A DNA stretch of 64,000 nt from the NCBI GenBank assembly GCA_000802095.1, contig JUEB01000017.1, positions 303,782 to 367,781 of the forward strand. The letters are read 5' to 3'. This document shows positions 15,053 to 24,244 of this stretch, piece after piece. Position 1 is the first letter of the stretch. Each line of letters opens with the position of its first letter. The notes below the pieces were generated by a model, which searched no databases, was not told the DNA's origin, and saw nothing but the letters and a program-made list of their open reading frames with translations. Origin of the DNA: Peptococcaceae bacterium BICA1-7 (lineage in GTDB: Bacteria > Bacillota > Desulfotomaculia > Desulfotomaculales > Desulfocucumaceae). A program made the translations under genes and the position numbers.

Positions 15053-18000
15053 TTACCTCCCCCCTCTCATCAGCCTCGCTTTTTTATTACTCAGTGCTTG
15101 CAGCTGCTTCTCCCTTTCATTAACACTCAACTTTTTATCCTTATTCACTTCCGCAATCTTCCGGTCAATAGACTCAATTTCCCGCTTGAACATCAGCGAA
15201 TTGTATTCCTGTGGGCTGTTTCCGCTTGCCCGGAGTGTTGCCGTCTGCGATTTGGAAAGCGGCCTCCTTTCGTTTTTATAATAATCCTGCGCCTCTCGGA
15301 ATCCACCTGGGCCAAACAATAGTCCTTTTGTCCTATTGGCCAAGTCCGGGGCAATGGGGTATTTAATGTTGCCCTTTTTATCGTCTACGGAATTAGTCTC
15401 CAGGGCTTTTAGGCCGCCCAAGGTTTTCTTTAGTTGACCCCCGCCGAAGGGTGGAAATATTTTGTATTGCGGCTCTTTTAGTCCTTTTGCTACCAGTAAG
15501 TCAGTGCCAAACCTTGTAGGGTCAGAGCGGCCAAACAGCTTCTTTCTGGTTGGCATATCAATGCCTAACATGTTTGTGCCGCCGTATTCAGGAAATAGAA
15601 ATTCAGCATTTGCCACCGTTTGCCCAAGGGGTACGTTAGAAAGCACCTCACCGGCAATTCTACCTCCACGCTCAACGGGTGTCAGGTCTTCCTCCATGGC
15701 ATCCATCATTGCTTGTATAGGGTCAAATACAACGCCGCTGCCCCTTGTCTCTTTCATGACCCCATTAAACATGTGGTTGCCAAGGAACAATAAGGCTATT
15801 GCACCGAAGTCTTTAGCCTTAACAAAGTCCCTCATCACCGACCAAAGGTTTGCCACCTCTAGCTGAAAAGGGGCCACCAGTTGAAACATTTTAGCCTTTT
15901 GGTTTAAGGGAACCTCACCAATTCCCCGACCGGCCACCAGGCTCCTGGCCACTCCATCAGCATAACGGATAGGGTTATCCACGCCTTTAGCAATGCCTTT
16001 AGCATAGGCACTGTGCCATATAAAATGGGTGCCTAACTTATCTGCTGACGTCATAACCCATACGGCAAATTTTTTCGGCTGATCAATTATTCTGGTGTCA
16101 AACTGGCTATATAATTTACTGCCGTAACCACCGAACCTCTCTTTGATAAATCCGGACTTGGCAATTTCTTTGTCCGGCACAAAGATAGATTTAAGGGCCC
16201 TTCCAACTCCCGGCACAGCATACTGTTTTGAATGGGCTATGCCTACAGGTATATTCGCTGTCTGAGCCATAGCGGAGGCGGCATTCGCAAGAACGGTATT
16301 TCCCTTGACTCTGTTGTTCGCCCATGTCAGAACATTAAAAGCCATTCTGCCGCCAGGAATGTTGTCCATGACTGTTCTGTCGAAAAATGGGTTTGTTTTC
16401 CCAGCCAAGTCCTGACTGAATTTTCTCAGATAGCCGATGAAGTTATTTATATTTCTGCTGTCCCTTGTGGCCTCTGTCAACTCGTCAGCCAGTGAGGTAA
16501 ATTTACTGACGTGCGGGTCGATATGAATTGAGTATGAAGCAGAGGGAACGTAATTAATAAAGCCCCCCACGGCATCGTCTTTATATGGGCCCAATCCACG
16601 TTTTTGCATAAACCCGGCGAACCTTCCTTTGGGCAAGGTAAAGTCGGATATGCCCATCAGTGCAGGGTCAATGTTTGCAGGAGTGTCAAAGATGTTTTTA
16701 AGGCCACCTATGCCCTCGGCCATTTCGTTGAAGTGCCGGTAATAATCATTGCGCTTGGGTACGAATTTGCCTCTCATGGCGTCTTCGAATTTTGCCTCAA
16801 GTTCCTTTATTATTTCCTGTCTCTCTGTTGCGGTCAGCTTTCCATTGGTCTTTGTGGCTTCAATTTTGGCCTTGATGTTATTCATGGTCTTCTCGGCATT
16901 CGGGTATATCTGCCTCCTAACAGCGTTTACCTCGTCAATAAGCCTGTCGTATTCAGCACGAAACCACTTGTCAGCTTCAACTATTTTCTGCCAGTCATTG
17001 GGCCGCATCAGCTTTAGTTGCTCAATGGTTATTTTATTTTCCCCGTATTGTTGGACAAGGGCAGATTCCTTACTCCCCTTCTTAATCCCCAGCCTGTCCA
17101 CGATATCAGTTTTGAGCTTGCTTAACAACTTTTCCTGATAAACCACATTGGCCCTCTTGGAATCGTCAAAGGGATCTAGAATGCGCTTTTTAACACTGTC
17201 GTAGTTTTTCCCGAATACATCCTTAAAGTTACGATAAACATCGGTCATGTTCAGCCGCCAGCCGCCAAGGTCTTTTAATTTAGTGGGGTCATCGTCTAAT
17301 ATCCTACCTTCCCCCCCGGCTGCTGGTCTTGGTATGTCTGTCTTAACCGGGGGAGCCTTGAGAGTCCCCTTTGCCGCCTGTTTATCTACCCACTTTGCGA
17401 TTTTAGGAAACTCTGCCTTTAGTTCCGGATAAACTTCAAATATCTTCTGTATCCGGGCAGGATTCTTAGTGGTCTTTAGAATGCTACGGGCTGCTACCAA
17501 TTCCACCGGGGGTGTTACCTCAACCTTGGGCGGTTTTAATGGAGTCACTACCGGGGGCTTGCGCTGCCTTATCCGATAGGCCAGCATTTTAAACTCGCTC
17601 CGCAACTCCGGGAAGGTGTCAAGTATCTTAGCCGCCCGATCAAGGTTCGTGGTGCTTTTTAGGATCTGTCTGGCTGAGTTTAGTTCTGCGGTTGGCAGGG
17701 TTGGCGCACTTACCGAAGGCGTTACCTTGCTATAAACACTCTGCCAGCGTTTAATAATCTCGGGGCTATTCTTAAACCTTTCCCTGATAACCGCCAGTGT
17801 TTCGTCTGTTGGAGGCCACGCCAAGCCTGTTTTCTCGGCGTATTCCCTCATTACTTTCTCGCCGGCTACTGAGGGCAATCCTGATTGCGCTGTAGACCCT
17901 CCGGATTTAACAACATCGTCCACTGCACCTGGTAATAATGGAGTTCCAAGCCTACTCTTAACAGCCGCCTCTCCCTGACTCATAGGCAACCCCAGCCTAT

Positions 18001-18844
18001 TGCCAACCATTCCCCGCTGCCGTATTGCCCCAACGTCTGTGGTAAACTCGGGGAGTAGCCTCTGCTCAACCGCTCCCTCGCCAATGTCCATGCCGGTCTT
18101 AAATGATTCTTCCCCGGTATTTCTCCTTAAGCTGCTTACAGCCTTCTGCACTCCTTTAATGAGCCCCCTGGCTGCAACATCGCCGCCGCCAAATATGGCC
18201 GCACCAAGGGCCGCATTTTTGGCAATCTCGGGCAAAGGATCTCCCTCTATGGCGGACCTCGCACCCTCATATGTGCCGCCTGACATTGCCCCCGGCAAAG
18301 CTGCTTTGGCAATTTTCTGAGGCAGTTTTGTAGCTGTCGGAATCAGTCTTGCCGCTGCCGGTGTCGCCAGCTTGTATAGTCCACCAATGGGAGCCAAAGA
18401 CCCCGTTATTTCCCCGCCAATAGCAAGACCCTTCTCAACTCCTGTTTCCGGTGCCAATACAGGATCTAGGTCGGCACCAATCAGGCTAGACATTTTTCTC
18501 TCGATTAGACCGCCGCTACCTCCAATGCCAAGAGTAGCCGCCCTGCCTATGGTCTGAAGTGGTATGCGAACTCCCCTGGCTACTCTTTCGGCGGTTGACC
18601 TTTGCGGTATCTGAGGTGTCGCCAGTTTAGGAGCGGTTGCCTCTGTCTGCCTTAATCCACCCATCCCAGACGGAGGGGCCACCACGTCATTTTTACGTAG
18701 CAACCCCATGTTGGCTGAAGGGGTGGGAGTGTTTTTAGATTGGATGTAGCTTTTTAATTCAGCCTTGTGCTTATCACTAAGCCGTGTCGGGTCAATGCGC
18801 CCTGCCTTAATAGCCTCGTATATCTTTTCGGGTGCTACTGGCAT
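15053..18844 (-). CDS. Large virion/ejection protein, 1263 residues
   Basis: The largest phage gene, after the nozzle-type genes and before lysis, where podoviruses encode internal ejection proteins. The N-terminal KIYEAIKAGRIDPTRLSDK is a short helical repeat motif; about 100-250 is Gly/Ala-rich and could insert in membranes. A twin segment near 385-420 and 450-490 (ARQILKSTTNLDRAAKILDTFPELRSEF versus ARSILKTTKNPARIQKIFEVYPELKAEF, quoted in part) is a clear internal duplication. The long central region is helical. No lytic transglycosylase motif is obvious. Confidence 0.7.
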   Translation of the reverse strand: MPVAPEKIYEAIKAGRIDPTRLSDKHKAELKSYIQSKNTPTPSANMGLLRKNDVVAPPSGMGGLRQTEATAPKLATPQIPQRSTAERVARGVRIPLQTIGRAATLGIGGSGGLIERKMSSLIGADLDPVLAPETGVEKGLAIGGEITGSLAPIGGLYKLATPAAARLIPTATKLPQKIAKAALPGAMSGGTYEGARSAIEGDPLPEIAKNAALGAAIFGGGDVAARGLIKGVQKAVSSLRRNTGEESFKTGMDIGEGAVEQRLLPEFTTDVGAIRQRGMVGNRLGLPMSQGEAAVKSRLGTPLLPGAVDDVVKSGGSTAQSGLPSVAGEKVMREYAEKTGLAWPPTDETLAVIRERFKNSPEIIKRWQSVYSKVTPSVSAPTLPTAELNSARQILKSTTNLDRAAKILDTFPELRSEFKMLAYRIRQRKPPVVTPLKPPKVEVTPPVELVAARSILKTTKNPARIQKIFEVYPELKAEFPKIAKWVDKQAAKGTLKAPPVKTDIPRPAAGGEGRILDDDPTKLKDLGGWRLNMTDVYRNFKDVFGKNYDSVKKRILDPFDDSKRANVVYQEKLLSKLKTDIVDRLGIKKGSKESALVQQYGENKITIEQLKLMRPNDWQKIVEADKWFRAEYDRLIDEVNAVRRQIYPNAEKTMNNIKAKIEATKTNGKLTATERQEIIKELEAKFEDAMRGKFVPKRNDYYRHFNEMAEGIGGLKNIFDTPANIDPALMGISDFTLPKGRFAGFMQKRGLGPYKDDAVGGFINYVPSASYSIHIDPHVSKFTSLADELTEATRDSRNINNFIGYLRKFSQDLAGKTNPFFDRTVMDNIPGGRMAFNVLTWANNRVKGNTVLANAASAMAQTANIPVGIAHSKQYAVPGVGRALKSIFVPDKEIAKSGFIKERFGGYGSKLYSQFDTRIIDQPKKFAVWVMTSADKLGTHFIWHSAYAKGIAKGVDNPIRYADGVARSLVAGRGIGEVPLNQKAKMFQLVAPFQLEVANLWSVMRDFVKAKDFGAIALLFLGNHMFNGVMKETRGSGVVFDPIQAMMDAMEEDLTPVERGGRIAGEVLSNVPLGQTVANAEFLFPEYGGTNMLGIDMPTRKKLFGRSDPTRFGTDLLVAKGLKEPQYKIFPPFGGGQLKKTLGGLKALETNSVDDKKGNIKYPIAPDLANRTKGLLFGPGGFREAQDYYKNERRPLSKSQTATLRASGNSPQEYNSLMFKREIESIDRKIAEVNKDKKLSVNEREKQLQALSNKKARLMRGGR

Positions 18845-18855
18845 TTCATCACCCC

Positions 18856-20217
18856 TTAGAGTCCCATTAGATATTCGTCCGTGTATGTGCCACCACCGGC
18901 TTGGGACTGCAGCATTTTAAGGTAAGCATCCACAAGCTGACTCAAGGTATTGGTGGAATTATCATCAGGCATGCCCAGTCTGGGGTCTGCTTTTGCCATT
19001 TCCATGGCTCTATCATATAAATCTTTCTGTGCTGCCGCTGCATCCTGTTGGCTATTCCTGCCCATCTGATACTGCTGCCATGAGGTTAAACCACCGCCCC
19101 CACTACCACCCGTAGCCTGTCGCTTAATCTGGTTGAGTTGCGCCAGGGCAGTGTCATAGTCCAGCGCCCCCGCCTCTACCTGCTGCTTCAGCCGCTGCGC
19201 CTGTAGCTTCAGAGTATCCGGCAGGAAAGAATTTTCAATCTCCCGGGCAGCATTGTTCAGTTCCTGCGCCCTGTTCGCCAGAATAGCCGCCTGTACTGCC
19301 GGGTTGCTTGAGGACTTGCTATAATCAAACTCCTGCCCGGCCAGCGTCCTGGTGTCACCCAGACTGCCGGTTAACTGCGCCTGAGACAGAGCATATTGCC
19401 GGTTGGCGTTGTACTGGTCAATATAAGCTTGCATAGCCTGGGCCTCTATGTCAGCTTCAGCCGCTGCCACATCGGAGGCATAACCGCTCTCAACATTCGA
19501 CCTCTGCCGTTCAATCCCGGCCATGTCGGAAGCCTCCTGCCTGTCTAACGCCCCAATCTGCCCCTGCAAGCCAGCCTGCCTGTAAACCTCCGGCATGGCC
19601 CCAGCCGCACCTTTTATGCCCCTTGCCGCCATGTACTGGGCAAAGTTCATTGCCCCCACATCTGAAGCCGCCGCCGCCTGGTTACGCTTGTCGTAGTAGG
19701 TCGGGGCAACATTGGCCTTTTCGGTGTCCAGGGAGGACAGGGCGGCTGATTTAGCCTTGTCCAGTGAGGCAATGCGGCTCGCACGCTGCGCCTCTTTCAT
19801 TTGGTTGATGTATTCGGTGGGGTCGTATGGTTCTTCTAGCGGGACTTCGGGGGCAACCGGTTGAGTTGTGTTGAATGCATTTACCGCATCACTAAGCGGT
19901 ACATACTGGTTATTTGGTGCTTGAACATCCTTGAACGGCCATGCGTTTTGTGCTTGCGGATTAGAAAGTAAATCCACATACCCTTGCCCGTTATAGGTAT
20001 TTTTCACACTGGTCTGTGCCGTTCCGGGAACTACCATTCCCTGCTGATTGGAGGATCCACCAGATGAAACATTGTTGTTTATCCTGTCATATATGGAACT
20101 TGCCGCCCTTGCTGCTGTCCCTAATGTAGTACCGCCCAAAACAGTTTTAGCCAGATTAGACGCACTGCTTGAAGAACTTGACCTTTTACTGCTGGATCCT
20201 CCTGAACTGCTACCCAT
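18856..20217 (-). CDS. Gln/Ala-rich virion protein
   Basis: 453 residues, mostly predicted helix, rich in Ala, Gln, Ser and Tyr, starting MGSSSGGSSSKRSSS. The distribution resembles podoviral internal core/ejection proteins (gp14/gp15-like in position). ATG 20217 follows GGAGGTG; the longer frame from 20226 does not. Its stop is 12 nt from the 1263-residue gene. Confidence 0.6.
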   Translation of the reverse strand: MGSSSGGSSSKRSSSSSSASNLAKTVLGGTTLGTAARAASSIYDRINNNVSSGGSSNQQGMVVPGTAQTSVKNTYNGQGYVDLLSNPQAQNAWPFKDVQAPNNQYVPLSDAVNAFNTTQPVAPEVPLEEPYDPTEYINQMKEAQRASRIASLDKAKSAALSSLDTEKANVAPTYYDKRNQAAAASDVGAMNFAQYMAARGIKGAAGAMPEVYRQAGLQGQIGALDRQEASDMAGIERQRSNVESGYASDVAAAEADIEAQAMQAYIDQYNANRQYALSQAQLTGSLGDTRTLAGQEFDYSKSSSNPAVQAAILANRAQELNNAAREIENSFLPDTLKLQAQRLKQQVEAGALDYDTALAQLNQIKRQATGGSGGGGLTSWQQYQMGRNSQQDAAAAQKDLYDRAMEMAKADPRLGMPDDNSTNTLSQLVDAYLKMLQSQAGGGTYTDEYLMGL

Positions 20218-20740
20218 TAAATACACCTCCGTTGCGCCGGTATTCCCTGGCGTAATTAAAGTTTTCCTTTGTCACCTCGTACCACTTAACTGAATAAAGC
20301 CGCCCATCGGACAGCTTTGCATCATTTGTGAATGTACCGACTATACGGCCCCCGTGCCTTTTAATAATATTGTCGTACATGGCCTCACCTGGATTTCCTA
20401 CCACCACCCACCACGTCACCCGCTGCATTCCGAATCTGTCAAAGAGGGATAAAAAGAAGTCGTGCAGGTCTGTGGCAAAGGTATGGTTTTTATCCCGAAA
20501 ATTAATAATGACCAGTTCCCGCGCCGTGTCGGTTTCCCGGTCAAGTTTGGCCCCGAAGTATCCCACCACGCCATTGTCGTCCACGCCGACCATTTGTAAC
20601 ATTTCCCTACTGTCCTGGTAAATAGGGATAAGGTATTCAACGATGGACTCCCGCGAATAAAATTTAAAGCGGTCCTGGAAAACGCTTTCCATGAACCGCC
20701 CTTGCAATAGATCATTATATAAGATTGCCGGTTTTAACAT
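20210..20740 (-). CDS. GNAT-like phage protein
   Basis: 176 residues with an acetyltransferase-like order: MVGVDDNGVVGYFGAKLD, a strand RELVIINFRD, a helix FATDLHDFFLSLFDRFG, and a final VKWYEVTKENF. Short-tailed phages often carry such a fold-degenerate GNAT in the virion cluster between nozzle and core genes. Enzyme activity is uncertain. It overlaps the next gene by 8 nt. Confidence 0.6.
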   Translation of the reverse strand: MLKPAILYNDLLQGRFMESVFQDRFKFYSRESIVEYLIPIYQDSREMLQMVGVDDNGVVGYFGAKLDRETDTARELVIINFRDKNHTFATDLHDFFLSLFDRFGMQRVTWWVVVGNPGEAMYDNIIKRHGGRIVGTFTNDAKLSDGRLYSVKWYEVTKENFNYAREYRRNGGVFNG

Positions 20741-20763
20741 CCCACTCCCCCTTTCAGGGAATT

Positions 20764-20785
20764 AAAAAACACCCCGAAGGGTGTT
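20764..20785 (-). terminator. Terminator after secreted HExxH gene
   Basis: Minus strand AACACCC-TTCG-GGGTGTT followed by TTTTAATT; it starts at the stop codon. Confidence 0.88.
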
Positions 20786-21500
20786 ATTGCCAGTTTGTTT
20801 TTGACTGATTTATTTGTTCTAGTATTTTGTCAAGCATTGGGTTTTGTTCCCACCATTTTGATTCTGGTGCCTTTCGATAGTAGTCAATCATCCAAGAAGG
20901 AGCCCCTATTCTTTTTAGGGTGTCCATGTTTTTTTGCCAAGCGTCCGTCTCATCTTCTGCGATAGATTTTTGCTTAATATCATATCTTTGGTAAATATGT
21001 TGCGCCTCGTGTCTTATGCATCCAGCCCACCAGTAGGCATCAGGCTTCCAGTCACTTGGAATATGAACTGCCATATCTATTCTTTGCGTATATGGCCTTG
21101 TTTCGTAGCCCACATCCAGCACAATCTTCCTGACATACATCCCCACAAAAGCGTAATCTTCCGGTGACTTATCCCTCAACAACTCCAACGCATCCCGCAT
21201 GGCTTTTTTAAAGGAGGCATCACCCACAATCTCAATATCGGTGAGGGCATCCCGCTGGGTAGCAATGTAGGCAGTGCCTGTAAAGCTGTCCCACCCCACA
21301 GCAGCCCCCATGCTCTCAGAAACCGCCCTCAGAGGTACAAATACTCGTCCGTCAATTAGTCGGGGGCCAGGGACGCTGTTAAGGGGATTGCCGTTTATCC
21401 AGACGTTGACCGTCTCGTTGTCGGCAAAACCAACTCCCCCGGCCATCATCCCAACAAAGAAGGCCAAGACCAAAAGGATACTGTAAAGTCTTTTTTTCAT
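20784..21500 (-). CDS. Secreted Cu-amine-oxidase-N domain + HExxH protein
   Basis: 238 residues. A signal peptide (KKRLYSILLVLAFFVGMMAGG) is followed by a copper-amine-oxidase N-terminal-type module (VNVWINGNPL, RVFVPLRAVSESMGAAVGWD), common on Firmicutes exported proteins. The remaining half carries HEAQH in CIRHEAQHIYQRYD with downstream Glu/Asp (SIAEDETDAW), a likely zinc metallopeptidase site. A candidate promoter upstream and a terminator at the stop isolate it inside the virion cluster, so it may be expressed from the prophage. The target is unknown. Confidence 0.75.
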   Translation of the reverse strand: MKKRLYSILLVLAFFVGMMAGGVGFADNETVNVWINGNPLNSVPGPRLIDGRVFVPLRAVSESMGAAVGWDSFTGTAYIATQRDALTDIEIVGDASFKKAMRDALELLRDKSPEDYAFVGMYVRKIVLDVGYETRPYTQRIDMAVHIPSDWKPDAYWWAGCIRHEAQHIYQRYDIKQKSIAEDETDAWQKNMDTLKRIGAPSWMIDYYRKAPESKWWEQNPMLDKILEQINQSKTNWQ

Positions 21501-21522
21501 GGAGCATCCCCCCTTTGCCAAC

Positions 21523-21550
21523 ATTATACAGCATCGGGGGTAAATTGGAA
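21523..21550 (-). promoter_or_regulatory. Candidate promoter of secreted HExxH gene
   Basis: Minus strand: perfect -10 TATAAT (21528-21523) about 23 nt before the ATG; -35 TTCCAA with 16-nt spacing is weak. Confidence 0.4.
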
Positions 21551-21587
21551 TAGGGGTTGGGGAAGTGTCAACTTTTGGGGTGTGGTT

Positions 21588-21896
21588 TTACACCGCCTTA
21601 CCCTTTGCCCTGGCAGACTTCCCAACCTTGCCCAGAAGGGCGTTTTTGAGTTGGTCAAGGGTTGTTGCCGCAGTTATAGCAACCGCCAGTTCTTCGTCTG
21701 GGTCGGGTTCGGGTTGAGGTAAAACATGTGAGTCAATAACCACCCCGGCCTCCGCTGGCAACTCCAGTGGCTCACCCTGCTCGTTATAGGTAAATATTTC
21801 ATCCCCTGCCGTGCCAAGGGCATTGTGCGGTACTCCTGCGGCAGTTAATTCCTCACCCAGTTTTACGAGGTCAACGGTCTTTCTGTTTAGCTTCAT
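21588..21896 (-). CDS. Phage hypothetical protein, 102 residues
   Basis: Starts MKLNRKTVDLVKLGEELTAA and ends in a basic LLGKVGKSARAKGKAV; a Pro/Asp-rich linker (PQPEPDPDEE) separates two small modules. The position after a fibre-like protein suggests a tail accessory role. No family recognised. Confidence 0.5.
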   Translation of the reverse strand: MKLNRKTVDLVKLGEELTAAGVPHNALGTAGDEIFTYNEQGEPLELPAEAGVVIDSHVLPQPEPDPDEELAVAITAATTLDQLKNALLGKVGKSARAKGKAV

Positions 21897-21901
21897 TTCT
21901 T

Positions 21902-22438
21902 CTACACCTCCAGGACAAGCATAGTCCTATACGGACAAAAGCCGGTATTGGCATCGACTTTCCACCTGGTCTTAACTGTATGGCTCCCTGCCGCAACGCC
22001 TGTAAAGCGATACATATTTACTACGGGAATAAAGTAGTTGGCTACATTAGCCTGTAGAGCTTGCAACCCAACCTCCGCAGCGGCATCAAGAGAAAAAGCA
22101 GAGCTTATTAATGTGCCTAGAGTTGTTGAATATACAGTCCCAATAAAAAACACAAGCAAATCGTTGCCTTTGGTGGTTAGTGTTACAGACATATTGGTAA
22201 CATCGGCATAACTTGTGGACGTAGTGCTTGTTGAACCGGAACCAACCGCAAGACAGTTTTGTGCATCAAGGGCATTAACTTCCGGAATGTGTGTCCCATT
22301 AAACCACGCCACAAAATCAGCGCCAAACTTGTCAAACACCGCCTTTAGCTGGGCAGGGGTCAACCCTCCTACATCATTCGGTAAGTCGTCCAATGAAGCA
22401 ACATTGTTTGTTGCTACTGAGCATGTAGTAAGCGCCAT
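21902..22438 (-). CDS. Phage fibre- or decoration-type beta protein
   Basis: 178 residues. A helical N-terminus (LTPAQLKAVFDKFGADFVAWFNG) is followed by a beta-sandwich-like region (STSYADVTNMSVTLTTKGND, YRFTGVAAGSHTVKTRWKVD) typical of receptor-binding or fibre tips in Firmicutes phages. ATG 22438 follows GGAGGTG; the frame upstream of it overlaps the nozzle gene and is rejected. Confidence 0.62.
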   Translation of the reverse strand: MALTTCSVATNNVASLDDLPNDVGGLTPAQLKAVFDKFGADFVAWFNGTHIPEVNALDAQNCLAVGSGSTSTTSTSYADVTNMSVTLTTKGNDLLVFFIGTVYSTTLGTLISSAFSLDAAAEVGLQALQANVANYFIPVVNMYRFTGVAAGSHTVKTRWKVDANTGFCPYRTMLVLEV

Positions 22439-22445
22439 TGAAAAA

Positions 22446-24233
22446 TCACCTCCGATTGCGTACTTCGCCACCAGTTCTTGACGGTATTGTAATCGACAGA
22501 ACCGTTGCGGTGTCGGTGTCGTTGTTTGATATAATCAGCTTAAAATAGTCTATCTTTTTAGCCTTGACCTTGAATTTGAATGGCTGTGGAGAGTAATTTG
22601 TCTCAAAAGAAAAAGCGGCGAAATTCATGTTTTCAAACGTGCTAATCGAATACTCCGCTGTGTAGGTATTGTTCTCCCCGCTTCTATCGGTTTCATAGGT
22701 TATGTCCACATGGGTCTTAATCCTTGGAAGAATGGTAACAAAAATACGCTGAATGAATTTTCTCAACCATTCCACGCCAAAGTTAAAAAAGCCCATTTCC
22801 CATGTAGCCTCTATTGTTGTTCCGTTATATGTCTTTAAAGTCTCGTCAAACTTCATAATCTGACCTGCCGCAGTACCGAAATACAGATCCGCATCAACTA
22901 GGCAGAAGCAGGTCGGGGTGTCCGGCAGTTCAAGGATGTACCAGGTATCAGTACGGTAATTAAGCACCCATATTTTAGTGCCTACACATATCCAATACTG
23001 CCCTTTATCGCTCCAGTCAACAGTTAAAGCCGTGGTCAGGTCAACCGCATCAAGGTCATTCTGAATCCGCTTGCTTATCCATTGGGCGTTTTTCTCGTTC
23101 ATTACATAGGTTGAAACCCACTCATATATTCCCTTCCATATTGTGTAAGGGTTATTGCCTATGATTTGAGTTTGCCCCTTGGCTACGTTACCGATTTTAG
23201 AATTCATTGGAAAAACCGGAAACAGGGCCGTAACCGCCCCGGTGGTAGCGTCCCGGTAATCTTCCTCCTCCGAGTACCATGCCGAAGCCTCCGAGGAATC
23301 GCCAGAGGTGAAAATAAGCTGTTTATTATACTGAGTGCAAATATCTGTTATCTCGTACTCTCCAACGTCAGATTCTGCGAACTTCGGCCAGAACGAAGGG
23401 TCTGAGGCCCCGGCCATAGTCACGCCTGTAGGGTAACGGGTAGCCTTGTGATCCGGGTTGCCAAATATCCAGTACCGGGCGTAATATACCCCGCCATAAT
23501 AGCGATTTTTTACGATGGTGTCCCGGTCACCGGACACTGTCTTCGTCCAGGTTATGACCACGTTATTTACCCCTGTGGCAGGAGCAGAGACAAAGGTTAC
23601 CGTGCCGTTGGTCAGGTTTACGGTGTAGTCTGTGGTTACTGTTTTTAGGACACCGCCTACATAAACCGAATCCACTGAGCCTATGCCTAACTCTGCCAGC
23701 TGGTAAACCGTAGCCGAGGCATTTCCGCTAAACTTCTGTGTTTTGGCCCCGGTCAGGTAGTTGATTGATTCCAGTATTGTCCCGCCACCTGCCGGGGGTG
23801 CTGCGGTGTAGACTGTCGGGACATACCCTGAGACACTGGCGATACTACCGGATCCGGCCCATGAATAAAGGTCGGTGCCGTCCATAATATAAACCGTGTT
23901 ATTGCTCACAAAAAAAGTGGTCGGATTTGCGTCCGCCACTGTGCCAAGGTCCGTATTTGCTCCCGTAGTCAGGTTGTGTTCATATACGTGGCCGTTACAG
24001 GCAAATATGAGGTGGTTCGTGCCGCTTATGGAGCCATACCACATGCCGTTTATGTCGTGCGCCCCAAGGGTGGCAAAAAGTTGGATATAGCCGTAAGCCT
24101 TTTGAAGCTTATAATCATCTGTAATTATCCAGTTCGTTGAATTGCTTGCTTCGCCAAGCTGGAGCAGTGTTTCTGTAGCTGATTTATTGACTCCAAGAAA
24201 TTTTTCGATCGTGTAAGGCTGCAATTGGGCCAT
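22446..24233 (-). CDS. Tail nozzle-like protein (tail tubular B type)
   Basis: 595 residues, almost all beta, starting AQLQPYTIEKFLGVNKSATE and containing repeats of the form WYGSISGTNHLIFACNGHVYEHN... (propeller-like). Size, fold pattern and position right after an adaptor-like gene correspond to the distal tail/nozzle protein of podoviruses. It closes the virion channel and carries fibres. Confidence 0.72.
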   Translation of the reverse strand: MAQLQPYTIEKFLGVNKSATETLLQLGEASNSTNWIITDDYKLQKAYGYIQLFATLGAHDINGMWYGSISGTNHLIFACNGHVYEHNLTTGANTDLGTVADANPTTFFVSNNTVYIMDGTDLYSWAGSGSIASVSGYVPTVYTAAPPAGGGTILESINYLTGAKTQKFSGNASATVYQLAELGIGSVDSVYVGGVLKTVTTDYTVNLTNGTVTFVSAPATGVNNVVITWTKTVSGDRDTIVKNRYYGGVYYARYWIFGNPDHKATRYPTGVTMAGASDPSFWPKFAESDVGEYEITDICTQYNKQLIFTSGDSSEASAWYSEEEDYRDATTGAVTALFPVFPMNSKIGNVAKGQTQIIGNNPYTIWKGIYEWVSTYVMNEKNAQWISKRIQNDLDAVDLTTALTVDWSDKGQYWICVGTKIWVLNYRTDTWYILELPDTPTCFCLVDADLYFGTAAGQIMKFDETLKTYNGTTIEATWEMGFFNFGVEWLRKFIQRIFVTILPRIKTHVDITYETDRSGENNTYTAEYSISTFENMNFAAFSFETNYSPQPFKFKVKAKKIDYFKLIISNNDTDTATVLSITIPSRTGGEVRNRR

Positions 24234-24244
24234 ACATCACCACC

